Shown here: positions 1-9,608 of the stretch, piece by piece
How the letters are laid out: each line of letters begins with the position of its first letter
Position numbering within the stretch: position 1 is the stretch's first letter
Assembly: GCA_031400505.1 (NCBI GenBank)
Contig: JANNPZ010000090.1
Location: 1-64,000 of the forward strand
DNA from: JAIYDJ01 sp031400505
GTDB taxonomy: Bacteria > Pseudomonadota > Alphaproteobacteria > Rhodobacterales > Rhodobacteraceae
DNA length: 64,000 nucleotides
Direction: 5' to 3'
Notes under the pieces: generated by a model
What the model was told of the DNA's origin: nothing
The model's input: only the letters and a program-made list of their open reading frames with translations
Database searches by the model: none
Program-made: the position numbers and the translations under genes

Positions 1-24
1 GATATGGCGGGATCGCGCGGATGA
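1..24 (+). CDS. 3' end of an upstream gene (partial)
   Basis: A reading frame open from the window edge ends in TGA at 22-24. That stop overlaps the ATG of iscR at 21 in an ATGA junction, the arrangement of translationally coupled genes. Only about seven codons are visible, so the product cannot be identified. In related Rhodobacteraceae an alpha/beta hydrolase gene often precedes iscR, but this is inference from known synteny. Confidence 0.35.
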   Translation, partial: DMAGSRG

Positions 25-494
25 AACTGTCGACCAAGGGGCGCTATGCGATGGTGGCGCTGGCCGATCTGGCGCTGACCGAGGCGAAGGCGGGGGGCGA
101 TGATCTGAAATCACTGGCCGAGGTGGCCAGGCGGCAGGACATCAGCCTGCCCTATCTGGAACAGTTGTTCGTCAAGCTGCGCCGCGCGGGGCTGGTCGAG
201 GCGGTGCGCGGGCCCGGCGGCGGGTACCGTCTGGCGCGCAGCCCGGATGCGATCCGGATTTCCGAGGTGATGGAGGCTGTCGAAGAAACGGTTGATGCAC
301 TGCACACCGGGGCTGGGGCAAGCGGCGGGGTTTCGGGCACGCGGGCTCAGTCGCTGACCAATCGCTTGTGGGAAGGGTTGTCGGCGCAGGTCTATGTGTT
401 CTTGCACCAGACCCGCCTGTCGGACGTGATCCGCAACGAAATGCATCCCTGCCCGGCGGTGCCGGCACTGTTCCGCGTTGTGGATGAAGAATGA
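21..494 (+). CDS. iscR: Rrf2-family transcriptional regulator IscR
   Basis: This 157-residue protein has the Rrf2 winged-helix fold: the start MKLSTKGRYA, a helix-turn-helix over about residues 28-55 (ISLPYLEQLFVKLRRAGLV) and the wing GPGGGYRLAR near 64-73. It leads the suf operon and should repress it when iron-sulfur cluster supply is sufficient. Classical IscR ligates a [2Fe-2S] cluster with three clustered cysteines near residues 92-104. Here that stretch (about 95-105) contains Gly, Ala, Ser and Thr and no cysteine. The only cysteine is in HPCPAV near the C-terminus. A single-cysteine IscR that still binds a cluster has been described in Rhodobacter sphaeroides, so this is the lineage-specific form, not a defective gene. 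Confidence 0.93.
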   Translation: MKLSTKGRYAMVALADLALTEAKAGGDDLKSLAEVARRQDISLPYLEQLFVKLRRAGLVEAVRGPGGGYRLARSPDAIRISEVMEAVEETVDALHTGAGASGGVSGTRAQSLTNRLWEGLSAQVYVFLHQTRLSDVIRNEMHPCPAVPALFRVVDEE

Positions 495-549
495 TCTTGG
501 GTCAGAGGCTGGTTGCAGACGTCGCGGACCCGACCGGAGGTGTAGAAAA

Positions 550-613
550 GGGGGGCTGTCTGCCCCCCCTCGGCCTGCGGCCTGACCCCCCGAGGATGAT
601 TGGGCCAAGGTGA
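550..613. repeat. GC-rich Rhodobacteraceae-type intergenic repeat (REP-like)
   Basis: Two adjacent hairpins fill the iscR-desulfurase gap. The first is GGGGGGC (550-556) / GCCCCCC (562-568) with a 5-base loop. The second is CCTCGG (568-573) / CCGAGG (590-595) enclosing GGCC-TGC-GGCC. They are followed by GATGATTGGGCCAAGGTGA, which supplies the ribosome-binding stretch for the ATG at 614. I recognise this block from memory as a sequence dispersed through Rhodobacteraceae intergenic regions. No T-run follows, so simple intrinsic termination is unlikely. It may set mRNA processing or relative expression of iscR and the downstream genes. Confidence 0.6.
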
Positions 614-1660
614 ATGAAAGAACGGGTCTACCTGGACTGGAACGCCACGACACCGCTGCGCCCGGAGGCGCGGGCGGCGATGATCCAGGCCATGGATTTG
701 GTGGGCAATCCGTCTTCGGTGCATGCCGAGGGGCGGGCCGCGGCGGCAATGCTGGATCGTGCGCGCGCGCAGGTTGCGACAGCTTTGGGTGCTGGAGGCG
801 CGGAGGTGGTCTTTACATCCGGGGCCACGGAGGCGGCCGCACTGGCCTGCGCAGGGCGCGGTCTGGTCTGTGCTGGTGTCGAACATGAGGCAGTTCTGGC
901 ATGGTGTTCGCCGAGTTTGGCAGTTGAAGGCAGTGGGCGGGTCGCGGTCGAAGCGCCGGCGAAGACCGCACTGCAATTGGCCAATTCGGAAACCGGGGTG
1001 GTTCAGGCATTGCCGCAGGGGTTGGCTGTGGCCGATCTGACGCAAGCATTTGGAAAACTGCCGTTCGGCTTTGATTGGTTGGGGTGCGAGATCGGGTTGG
1101 TTTCCGCTCACAAGCTTGGCGGGCCAAAGGGCGTGGGCGCTGCGGTGGTCAAATCAGGCGTCGAGGTTGCAGCGCAGCTTCGAGGCGGGGGGCAGGAAAT
1201 GGGGCGGCGCGCGGGGACCGAAAATCTGATCGGCATTGCCGGGTTCGGCGCTGCGACAGAGGCGGCAGCCCGCGATCTGGCCGCGGGGGTTTGGGAAGAA
1301 GTCGCCCAGATTAGAAATATTCTAGAAAGCGCATTGTCGTCCTTCGGATTTGAGACTATTTCCGTCGGGAATGAAGTGGAGCGATTGCCAAACACGATTT
1401 CGCTGATTTCTCTGGGATGGAAAGGCGAAAGTCAGGTCATGGCGATGGATCTTGCAGGGTTTGCCATCTCGGCCGGATCGGCGTGTTCCAGTGGCAAGGT
1501 GCGGGTTTCGAAAGTACTGCGAGCCATGGGATTTGACGAAGGGCAGGCGGGTCAGGCGATCCGGTTGTCTTTGGGGCCGGGGATCAGCGAGCGCGACGTT
1601 TTGCGCTTTGCCGACACATGGGCTGGGGCCTATCGGCGGGTTCTGGCGCGGGTTGCGTGA
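614..1660 (+). CDS. Cysteine desulfurase, NifS/IscS-type (class V aminotransferase)
   Basis: This 348-residue PLP enzyme should convert cysteine to alanine and pass the sulfur as a persulfide to the Suf scaffold. Visible signatures are the N-terminal YLDWNATTPL, the PLP lysine in VSAHKLGGPKG and the nucleophilic cysteine in the loop SAGSACSSGKVR near the C-terminus. It is shorter than IscS (about 400). The genuine sufS lies at the other end of the same operon, so two desulfurases of different groups are encoded together. The ATG at 614 follows AAGGTGA. The stop at 1658-1660 lies 14 bases before sufB. Confidence 0.92.
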   Translation: MKERVYLDWNATTPLRPEARAAMIQAMDLVGNPSSVHAEGRAAAAMLDRARAQVATALGAGGAEVVFTSGATEAAALACAGRGLVCAGVEHEAVLAWCSPSLAVEGSGRVAVEAPAKTALQLANSETGVVQALPQGLAVADLTQAFGKLPFGFDWLGCEIGLVSAHKLGGPKGVGAAVVKSGVEVAAQLRGGGQEMGRRAGTENLIGIAGFGAATEAAARDLAAGVWEEVAQIRNILESALSSFGFETISVGNEVERLPNTISLISLGWKGESQVMAMDLAGFAISAGSACSSGKVRVSKVLRAMGFDEGQAGQAIRLSLGPGISERDVLRFADTWAGAYRRVLARVA

Positions 1661-1674
1661 CGAAAGGGTTTGGG

Positions 1675-3185
<1,511 letters not shown>

Positions 3186-3189
<4 letters not shown>

Positions 3190-3938
3190 GAAGGCACGTC
3201 GAGGACCCACTCGATGGTCAGGTGACGATCACTCCGGTCGGGCAGGTCGTGCGGTCCGTGATCTGGGGCCAGCCGGTATACTTCACGGTGACCAACCCGA
3301 ATGATGCAATCCAGCGCAAACATCGCGCGGGGCGCTTTTACGAGCCGCAGGAACTGGACCTGATCCGTGCCTGTTTCCGTCCCGGTCAGGTCTTTTGCGA
3401 CATCGGCGCGAACATCGGCAACCACACGCTGTTCGCGCTGAAATTCATGTTCGCCGCGCGCGCGATCCTGTTCGAGCCGAACCCGGTCGCGATTGAGCTG
3501 TTGCGATCCAATCTGCAACTGAACGGGGTTGAAGATCTGTGCGATCTGTCGCACCTCGGCTACGGTTTGTCTGACAGCATCGCTACGGGTCTGACGATCA
3601 ACGCCTCGCCGAACAATCTCGGCGGCGGGCGGATGGAAAAGGGCGACGGGACGTTGCAGACCCTGCGCGGTGACGACGCCCTTGGTTCGACGCCGGTTGA
3701 TTTCATCAAGATCGACGTCGAGGGGATGGAAATGCAGGTCCTTGCGGGGCTTGCCGGGACCATCGCAACCCGCCAGCCGGCCATGTTCATTGAAGTCGAC
3801 AACGAAAACGCAGATGCCTTCGCCAGATGGCTTGTGGAAAACAGCTATGTCGTTCGCGCCAAGCACAAGCGTCACAAGCTTAACGAGAACTATCTGATCG
3901 TGCCACGTCCGCTGCGGCGTCGGGCCTTGCGCGCCTGA
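3186..3938 (+). CDS. FkbM-family SAM-dependent methyltransferase
   Basis: This 250-residue protein carries the FkbM-type class I methyltransferase core: the SAM-binding loop FCDIGANIGNHT near residue 75, the acidic second strand ILFEPNP, and the later motif FIKIDVEGMEMQVLAGL. FkbM proteins usually O-methylate sugars or natural products. Its presence in the suf operon, overlapping sufB by 4 bases and touching the next gene, is not explained by known Suf biochemistry. It may modify a cell-surface glycan and merely be co-transcribed, or act on a Suf-related factor. The family call is firm; substrate and role are unknown. Confidence 0.85.
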
Positions 3939-4534
3939 TGGACGACGTCATGTTTGCCCGCCCCGTTCTGACTCTGCCCGACACCGAGGCTGCGGAATTG
4001 CTGTCACAGTATCGCCAGGCAGATGTCATTCTGGAGTATGGCTCAGGCGGCTCGACGGTGATGGCTGCCGAATTGCCGAACAAGCGGATATTCACTGTGG
4101 AAAGCGACCTTGTCTGGACCGACAGGTTGCAGGCGTGGTTCATGGGCAATCCGCCAGCTTCGATGCCGGTGCTGCATCATGTCGACATCGGCCCCTGCGG
4201 GGAGTGGAGCCATCCGATAGACGACACCACGTTCCGGTTGTGGCCGTCTTATCCGCAAGGCATATGGGATCGCGATGGGTTTACCGGCCCCGATGTGGTG
4301 CTGGTGGATGGGCGGTTCCGGCTCGCCTGCCTGCTGACCGCCGCTTTGCGTACCCGCAAGGCGGTGACTGTGCTGGTTGACGACTACATTGACCGCCCGA
4401 GCTATCATAAAGCCGAAGGGACGTTGGGCAAGCCTGCGATGATCGGGCGGATGGCCCGGTTCGATCTGACCCCGGGAATGATCCCGATGGACCGGCTGCA
4501 GCTGGTCATCGACAGCCACATGCGTCCGCTGTAG
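3938..4534 (+). CDS. Methyltransferase-like protein of unknown function in the suf operon
   Basis: This 198-residue protein has a Rossmann-type nucleotide-binding loop, VILEYGSGGSTVMAAEL near residues 31-47, followed by an acidic strand end (FTVESD) and a later DVVLVDGRFR. This resembles a SAM-dependent methyltransferase fold, but I cannot assign a characterised family. The start overlaps the preceding stop by one base (TGATG) and the gene ends 15 bases before sufC. It probably forms a pair with the FkbM gene. Homologues labelled hypothetical are expected in other Rhodobacteraceae suf operons, though I could not check this. Confidence 0.7.
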   Translation: MDDVMFARPVLTLPDTEAAELLSQYRQADVILEYGSGGSTVMAAELPNKRIFTVESDLVWTDRLQAWFMGNPPASMPVLHHVDIGPCGEWSHPIDDTTFRLWPSYPQGIWDRDGFTGPDVVLVDGRFRLACLLTAALRTRKAVTVLVDDYIDRPSYHKAEGTLGKPAMIGRMARFDLTPGMIPMDRLQLVIDSHMRPL

Positions 4535-4549
4535 GCGCAGGAGAAAGAA

Positions 4550-5308
4550 ATGCTTGAAATCAAGAATCTGCACGTCAAACTTGAGTCCGAAGACAAACAG
4601 ATCCTGCGGGGAGTCGATCTGTCGATCGGTCCGGGCGAGGTCCACGCGATCATGGGGCCGAACGGGTCTGGCAAATCGACGATGTCGTATGTGCTGTCGG
4701 GTCGCGATGGCTATGCGGTGACGGATGGCAGCGCCACACTGAACGGGGCCGACCTTCTGGCGATGGACCCGGAAGAACGGGCGGCGGCGGGGCTGTTTCT
4801 GGCCTTTCAGTATCCGGTCGAAATTCCGGGCGTAGGAAACATGACATTCTTGCGCACTGCGTTGAATTCACAGCGCAAGCTGCGCGGTGAGGCCGAAATT
4901 TCGGCAGGGGATTTTCTCAAGCTGGTTCGCGAAAAGGCCAAGGCGTTGAAGATCGACGCCGACATGCTGAAGCGACCGGTAAATGTCGGCTTTTCGGGGG
5001 GCGAGAAAAAGCGCAACGAAATCCTGCAGATGGCGACGCTGGAACCCCGGATGTGCATTCTTGACGAGACGGATAGCGGGCTTGATGTTGACGCGATGAA
5101 ACTGGTGGCCGATGGGGTCAACGCCTTGCGCGATACGGGACGGTCGTTTCTGGTTATCACGCATTATCAACGACTTCTCGATCATATTGCTCCTGATGTC
5201 GTGCACATCATGGCGGCCGGCCGGATCATCAAGTCTGGTGGCCCCGAGCTTGCCTTGCAAGTCGAGAACCATGGCTATGCCGGCCTGCTGGCCGAGGTGC
5301 AGGGATGA
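4550..5308 (+). CDS. sufC: Fe-S cluster assembly ATPase SufC
   Basis: This 252-residue ABC-type ATPase energises the SufBCD scaffold. The Walker A loop is GPNGSGKST (about residues 35-43), the Q-loop lies in FLAFQYPVEIPG, the ABC signature is GFSGGEKKRNEI, and Walker B with the catalytic glutamate is CILDETDSGLD. No membrane-domain partner is present, as expected for this soluble ABC protein. An AGGAG-type site precedes the ATG at 4550. The stop overlaps the sufD start by 4 bases, matching the need for stoichiometric SufC-SufD synthesis. Confidence 0.97.
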   Translation: MLEIKNLHVKLESEDKQILRGVDLSIGPGEVHAIMGPNGSGKSTMSYVLSGRDGYAVTDGSATLNGADLLAMDPEERAAAGLFLAFQYPVEIPGVGNMTFLRTALNSQRKLRGEAEISAGDFLKLVREKAKALKIDADMLKRPVNVGFSGGEKKRNEILQMATLEPRMCILDETDSGLDVDAMKLVADGVNALRDTGRSFLVITHYQRLLDHIAPDVVHIMAAGRIIKSGGPELALQVENHGYAGLLAEVQG

Positions 5309-6576
5309 CGCTTGCGCTGCCAAAACAGACGGCGTTGGACGCAAGGTTGGCCGGCATGGCAACGCCGGACGACGGGTTGGCCGCAACGCGAAGACTTGCC
5401 CTGTCACGTTTGGCTGCGATGGGGCTGCCGGGGCGGCGCGATGAATACTGGCGCTACACCGATCCGGCGGATTTCAATACAAATTCAGTGCCTTATGCAT
5501 CAGTGTTCAATGCTGGCGACGAACCGGACGCATTTGCAGCGATAGACCGTCTGAAAATCGTCTTTGTGGATGGTGTGTTCGATGCCATTGCGTCAGATGA
5601 TTTGACACTGTCCGGGGTCAAGATCAGCCGTCTGGCCGAGGCTGACGCTTGGGCGAAAGATATCTATGGCCGACTGGAAGAGCAGGGCCAGAAACCGGTT
5701 CCGCGTCCGTTTGCTGCGTTGAATACGGCCTATGCCACGGATGGCGTTCTGATCCGTGTGACAGGGCATGCACCCAAACCGATAGCGCTGATTTACATCC
5801 ATGCATCAGAGAGTTCGGACGCTGTTCTTCACCACTGCATTCAAGTCGATCCGGGGGCAGAACTGACGTTGCTGGAAAGTGGCCCAGCCGCCGCACGGTT
5901 TTGCAAGGTTATGGAGGTGGACCTGGGCGCAGGCGCCGCGTTTCACCATATCCGCACGCAAGGGCGCGACCATGAGCGACGTGCAGTTTCGCATCTCTTT
6001 GCGCGCCTGGCTGCCGGGGCGCTGTTCAAAAGCTTTACGATGACCGCCAATGGCGTGATGACGCGCAATGAGGCTGTGATCGATCTGGTGGGCGATGATG
6101 CCGTGGCGCATCTGGCGGGTGCCGCGCTGGGGGATGGCGCATTTCACCACGACGATACCGTGTTCGTAACCCATCAGGGACAACGCTGCGAAAGCCGGCA
6201 GGTTTTCAAGAAGGTGTTGAAAAACGGCGCGGTAGGGGTGTTTCAGGGCAAGATCCTGGTTAAATCCGGTGCGCAAAAGACCGATGGATATCAGATCAGC
6301 CAGTCTTTGTTGCTCGATGATGACAGCCAGTTTCTTGCCAAACCGGAACTCGAAATCTATGCCGACGATGTGAAATGCAGCCATGGTTCAACATCAGGCG
6401 CGATTGATGAAACGGCGCTGTTCTATCTGCGGTCGCGCGGGATTGACCTGCGTTCGGCTCAGGCGCTGCTTGTTCTGGCTTTTCTGGCCGAAGCGATTGC
6501 GGAAATTGCCGATGAGGCCATTGCTGACGACATTCGTGGCCGCCTAGAGGGTTGGCTTGCGCGGCACGGAGCCTAG
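5305..6576 (+). CDS. sufD: Fe-S cluster assembly protein SufD
   Basis: This 423-residue SufD is the SufB paralogue that completes the SufBC2D complex and helps iron acquisition on the scaffold. The family shows in the N-terminal GRRDEYWRYTDP (unfolding helix that anchors SufD), the central beta-helix, and the C-terminal stretch DDVKCSHGSTSGAIDE followed by LFYLRSRGID. The histidine in CSHGST corresponds to the conserved functional histidine of SufD. It begins at an ATGA overlap with sufC and ends one base before the next ATG. Confidence 0.95.
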   Translation: MTLALPKQTALDARLAGMATPDDGLAATRRLALSRLAAMGLPGRRDEYWRYTDPADFNTNSVPYASVFNAGDEPDAFAAIDRLKIVFVDGVFDAIASDDLTLSGVKISRLAEADAWAKDIYGRLEEQGQKPVPRPFAALNTAYATDGVLIRVTGHAPKPIALIYIHASESSDAVLHHCIQVDPGAELTLLESGPAAARFCKVMEVDLGAGAAFHHIRTQGRDHERRAVSHLFARLAAGALFKSFTMTANGVMTRNEAVIDLVGDDAVAHLAGAALGDGAFHHDDTVFVTHQGQRCESRQVFKKVLKNGAVGVFQGKILVKSGAQKTDGYQISQSLLLDDDSQFLAKPELEIYADDVKCSHGSTSGAIDETALFYLRSRGIDLRSAQALLVLAFLAEAIAEIADEAIADDIRGRLEGWLARHGA

Positions 6577-6577
6577 A

Positions 6578-7051
6578 ATGCCTGTGTTGATCGACATCGC
6601 TAGCGGTTGGCGCGATCCGGCGGGGCTGTCGCGGTCCAAGATGGAGCAGGGCGAAGGTGCCGCACTTGCCGTTTTGATGGGGGCCTGCGCGCTGCTGTTT
6701 GTGGCGCAGTGGCCGCGTCTCGCGCGTGAAGCGCATCTCAACCCCGAGGTTCCGCTGGAGGCGTTGCTGGGTGCGGCCTTGCTGGGCCTGGTCTTTGTAC
6801 TGCCTTTGGTCTTTTACGGTCTGGCGGCTGTCAGCATGATCGTGACACGGGCCGCAGGGCTTCGGATCAGCGCCTTTGGTGCCCGTGTTGCGTTGTTCTG
6901 GGCTTTCTTCTGTCTGTCGCCGCTGCTGCTGCTGCATGGGTTGTCGGTTGGTTTTCTGGGGCAGGGTGCGGCAGTGACCGTTCTGGGGCTGTTTGTCGTA
7001 GCAGCGTTCGGGTATCTTTGGATGCGGATGTTGGCAGGAGTACGGGAATGA
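6578..7051 (+). CDS. Yip1-domain-like membrane protein (first of a pair)
   Basis: This 157-residue protein is very hydrophobic, with about four predicted membrane segments: AALAVLMGACALLFVAQW, a central GAALLGLVFVLPLVFYGL, FFCLSPLLLLHGL, and a last segment rich in Val, Leu and Phe. Its N-terminus (GWRDPAGLSRSKM) is typical of small Yip1-type proteins with an amphipathic lead. The ATG at 6578 is one base after the sufD stop; an upstream in-frame GTG or ATG would overlap sufD. The function is unknown. Position between sufD and sufS in one operon suggests either a membrane-linked role in cluster assembly or simple co-expression. Confidence 0.65.
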   Translation: MPVLIDIASGWRDPAGLSRSKMEQGEGAALAVLMGACALLFVAQWPRLAREAHLNPEVPLEALLGAALLGLVFVLPLVFYGLAAVSMIVTRAAGLRISAFGARVALFWAFFCLSPLLLLHGLSVGFLGQGAAVTVLGLFVVAAFGYLWMRMLAGVRE

Positions 7052-7632
7052 TCGACGGAACTCTGGCCGGCGTGCTGCAAGCCGCGCATTTCACCGTTCA
7101 GAATCCCCGCGCCGGGGCCCGGGCGTTGATCAACATGCGACTGCCGATGTCGGTCCGTTGGCTGGCTTTCGGTGTCGTGGTCACGGGGTCTTGCTTGCTG
7201 ACAATCCTTGCGGTGAGGCTGTCGCCATCCGGAGGTGATCCGGCCGTTCAGCAAATGATATCACAACCGATTTTTCTTGCGCTGATGCAGGCAGTGGTGA
7301 TGTTTGTCTTTACCCAGCTGATGTCGCAGGTCGGGCGGATGGCAGGCGGGACCGGCAATTTTGCTGATGCGCTGTTGCTGCTGACCTGGGTTCAAGTGAT
7401 CTTGATGCTGCTGCAAGTCGTGCAGATCGCGGTTGAGCTGGTCCTGCCGACAGCCAACCAGTTGATCAGTTTGCTGGGGCTGGGCCTGACGCTGTGGCTG
7501 GTTACAAATTTTGCCGCAGAGTTGCACGGTTTCAAATCCTTAGGCGCGGTGTTTGCCGGGGTGATCGGCACGGTTCTGGCGGCAACATTTGCCGTCAGCA
7601 TCCTGTTGTTTTCGCTGGTTGGGGGGCCATGA
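7048..7632 (+). CDS. Yip1-family membrane protein (second of a pair)
   Basis: This 194-residue protein shows the bacterial YIP1 layout: a short soluble N-terminus (AAHFTVQNPRAGARALI) and then about five membrane segments, among them WLAFGVVVTGSCLLTILAV, a central LLLLTWVQVILMLLQVV, LISLLGLGLTLWLV and the last AGVIGTVLAATFAVS. It begins at an ATGA overlap with the previous gene and ends directly before sufS. The pair probably works as a heteromeric membrane unit. No catalytic residues are visible and no role in Fe-S assembly is established. Confidence 0.72.
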   Translation: MIDGTLAGVLQAAHFTVQNPRAGARALINMRLPMSVRWLAFGVVVTGSCLLTILAVRLSPSGGDPAVQQMISQPIFLALMQAVVMFVFTQLMSQVGRMAGGTGNFADALLLLTWVQVILMLLQVVQIAVELVLPTANQLISLLGLGLTLWLVTNFAAELHGFKSLGAVFAGVIGTVLAATFAVSILLFSLVGGP

Positions 7633-8850
7633 ATGTATGATGTGGATGCCGTTCGCGCCGATTTCCCGATCTTGTCGCGACGGGTGAACGGCAAACCTCT
7701 GGTCTACCTTGACAACGGGGCGTCTGCGCAAAAGCCGCAGGTTGTGATCGATGCGATGACACAAGCATATTCCATGGAATATGCCAATGTTCATCGTGGC
7801 TTGCACTATCTTTCCAATCTTGCGACCGAACACTATGAAGCGGCCCGCGGCAAGGTAGCGCGCTTTCTTGATGCACAGGAAGGCGAGATTGTCTTTACCA
7901 CCGGCACGACAGAGGCGATAAACCTGATCTCCTACGCCTGGGCCGCGCCCCGTTTGCAGCCCGGCGACGAGATAGTTCTAAGCATTCTTGAGCATCACGC
8001 GAACATCGTGCCCTGGCATTTTCTGCGAGAGCGACAGGGCGTTGTCCTGAAATGGGTCGATTGCGATCAAGACGGCAATCTGGACCCACAGGCGGTTCTG
8101 GATGCGATCGGGCCTCGGACCAAACTGATCGCAATTACACATATGTCCAACGTGTTGGGGACTGTTGTTGATGTTGCGGCGATCTGTGCGGGCGCGCACG
8201 AACATGGTGTTCCAGTGCTGGTTGATGGCAGTCAGGCCGCAGTCCATATGGCCGTCGATGTCGCAGCACTGGATTGTGATTTCTATGCGATAACCGGACA
8301 TAAACTCTATGGCCCATGTGGTTCCGGAGCGATCTTCATCAGATCCGAGAGGATGGCCGAAATGCGTCCCTTCCTTGGTGGGGGCGACATGATCCGCACG
8401 GTATCGCGGGACACGGTCACATGGAATGATCCGCCGATGAAGTTCGAGGCCGGGACCCCCGGGATAGTGCAACAGATCGGTCTTGGTGTTGCGCTGGATT
8501 ACATGGCCGCGCTTGGCATGCAGAATATCGCCGCACACGAACATAGGCTGCGCGACTATGCGTTCGGCAGACTTTCGGCGCTCAACTGGCTGCAAATGCA
8601 GGGAAATAGCGCGAATAAGGGTGCTATTTTCTCCTTCACCCTTGACGGCCCGGCGCATGCACATGACATTTCGACCATCCTGGATCAACGCGGGATCGCG
8701 GTCAGGGCAGGTACCCATTGTGCCATGCCCTTGATGCAACATCTTGGCGTCGGGGCGACAGCGCGCGCTTCGTTTGGCCTTTACAACACAACCGAAGAGG
8801 TTGACGCGCTGATTTCGGGGTTGGAGTTGTGCCACGACTTGCTTGGCTAG
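7633..8850 (+). CDS. sufS: Cysteine desulfurase SufS (group II)
   Basis: This 405-residue PLP-dependent enzyme takes sulfur from cysteine and hands it to the SufBCD scaffold. Signatures are YLDNGASAQKPQ at the N-terminus, the PLP lysine in YAITGHKLYGPCGSGA, and the active-site cysteine in RAGTHCAMPLMQHLG, the group II arrangement. The ATG directly follows the stop of the Yip1-like gene. SufS normally needs a sulfur acceptor (SufE or SufU), and neither is present in the window. The usual downstream sufT and sufA genes are also absent; the sequence runs into a tRNA region instead. Confidence 0.96.
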   Translation: MYDVDAVRADFPILSRRVNGKPLVYLDNGASAQKPQVVIDAMTQAYSMEYANVHRGLHYLSNLATEHYEAARGKVARFLDAQEGEIVFTTGTTEAINLISYAWAAPRLQPGDEIVLSILEHHANIVPWHFLRERQGVVLKWVDCDQDGNLDPQAVLDAIGPRTKLIAITHMSNVLGTVVDVAAICAGAHEHGVPVLVDGSQAAVHMAVDVAALDCDFYAITGHKLYGPCGSGAIFIRSERMAEMRPFLGGGDMIRTVSRDTVTWNDPPMKFEAGTPGIVQQIGLGVALDYMAALGMQNIAAHEHRLRDYAFGRLSALNWLQMQGNSANKGAIFSFTLDGPAHAHDISTILDQRGIAVRAGTHCAMPLMQHLGVGATARASFGLYNTTEEVDALISGLELCHDLLG

Positions 8851-8890
8851 CTGTTGCAGACCCTGCAGTTAGTTGGTAAGCACACCGCAG

Positions 8891-8931
8891 GTACCCATAG
8901 CTCAGCTAGATACAGCGTTGCCCTCCGAAGG
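8891..8931 (+). pseudogene. Truncated 5' copy of tRNA-Arg(CCG)
   Basis: These 41 bases match the first 41 bases of the intact tRNA-Arg at 9075-9151 with three mismatches, covering the acceptor 5' strand, D-arm and anticodon arm up to the closing GAAGG. Homology then stops, so the variable loop, T-arm and 3' acceptor strand are missing and it cannot make a tRNA. It lies 184 bases upstream in the same orientation. It could come from a tandem duplication that lost its 3' half, or be an attachment-site scar. Confidence 0.8.
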
Positions 8932-9074
8932 TTGATGTCAAGGGGCGGTGTCGAAGAAGGAGAAAGAAAAGACACGCGTAAACATGACCTTGCGCGCAAC
9001 ATAGATCGCTGGACTTTTGTCTGGTTTTTCGCGTAAGCCCTGCGTAAGCAGTTGACGAAAAATAAAGACCCGAT

Positions 9075-9151
9075 GCACCCATAGCTCAGCTGGATAGAGC
9101 GTTGCCCTCCGAAGGCAAAGGCCGCACGTTCGAATCGTGCTGGGTGCACCA
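9075..9151 (+). tRNA. tRNA-Arg (anticodon CCG)
   Basis: The 77-base gene folds as a cloverleaf. The acceptor stem is GCACCCA / TGGGTGC, the D-loop contains AGCTGGATAGAG, the anticodon stem is TTGCC / GGCAA around the loop CTCCGAA (anticodon CCG at 9109-9111, reading CGG), and the T-loop is TTCGAAT. The CCA end is encoded at 9149-9151. It separates the conserved suf operon from a disturbed, accessory-looking region. Confidence 0.96.
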
Positions 9152-9608
9152 AAATTACCTTTTAAATCAAAGAATTGATGGGCATTCTTAATGTCGGAAT
9201 TATCTTAGAAAGCCATGGAAACGCCACGAAAGCAGTTTTTATCCTGATGGGGCGATTGCCCAACCCGCGCCGCCAGGAGTCTGGTCAAAGCACTGATCAC
9301 TGACTGCGTGACAACAACCGCGAAACGCTCAAACCCGCTCGGACGATGAATTGGGGCAGCGAAAGCGAGTAGTGGTCGCAGTTCAGCGCCAGAATGCCCG
9401 GCGCCACGCCGGCGGTCCTTAGCCTGCCGACCAGTTGCCGAGACAGCTCAGGTAACACCACCGTGTCCCTCCTGGCGAAGACAAACTGAAGATCAAGATC
9501 GGTTCGCGCCAGTTTGTCGGCAGAGTTTTCCAGATTGAGCGGGGCCCAGGCACGCCGAAGGTTGGACAATCCTACCTCAGCATCCAAGCTGGCACGTACA
9601 GTGATCGA
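9152..9608. other. Gene-poor, probably decayed stretch after the tRNA
   Basis: No convincing gene can be read here on either strand. The first 90 bases are AT-richer than the surroundings. A minus-strand open frame crosses the right part, but its translation shows no family I recognise and overlaps the LysR fragment antisense. I take the stretch as degenerate remains of accessory DNA next to a tRNA. Confidence 0.45.

Noticed and set aside
550..570. Intrinsic terminator after iscR
   Set aside because: The GC hairpin has no T-run and is part of a larger repeat; the genes on both sides form one operon.
111..749. 212-codon minus-strand frame across iscR
   Set aside because: It is antisense to iscR and the repeat, rich in Arg and Pro as GC-rich shadow frames are, and has no recognisable domain.
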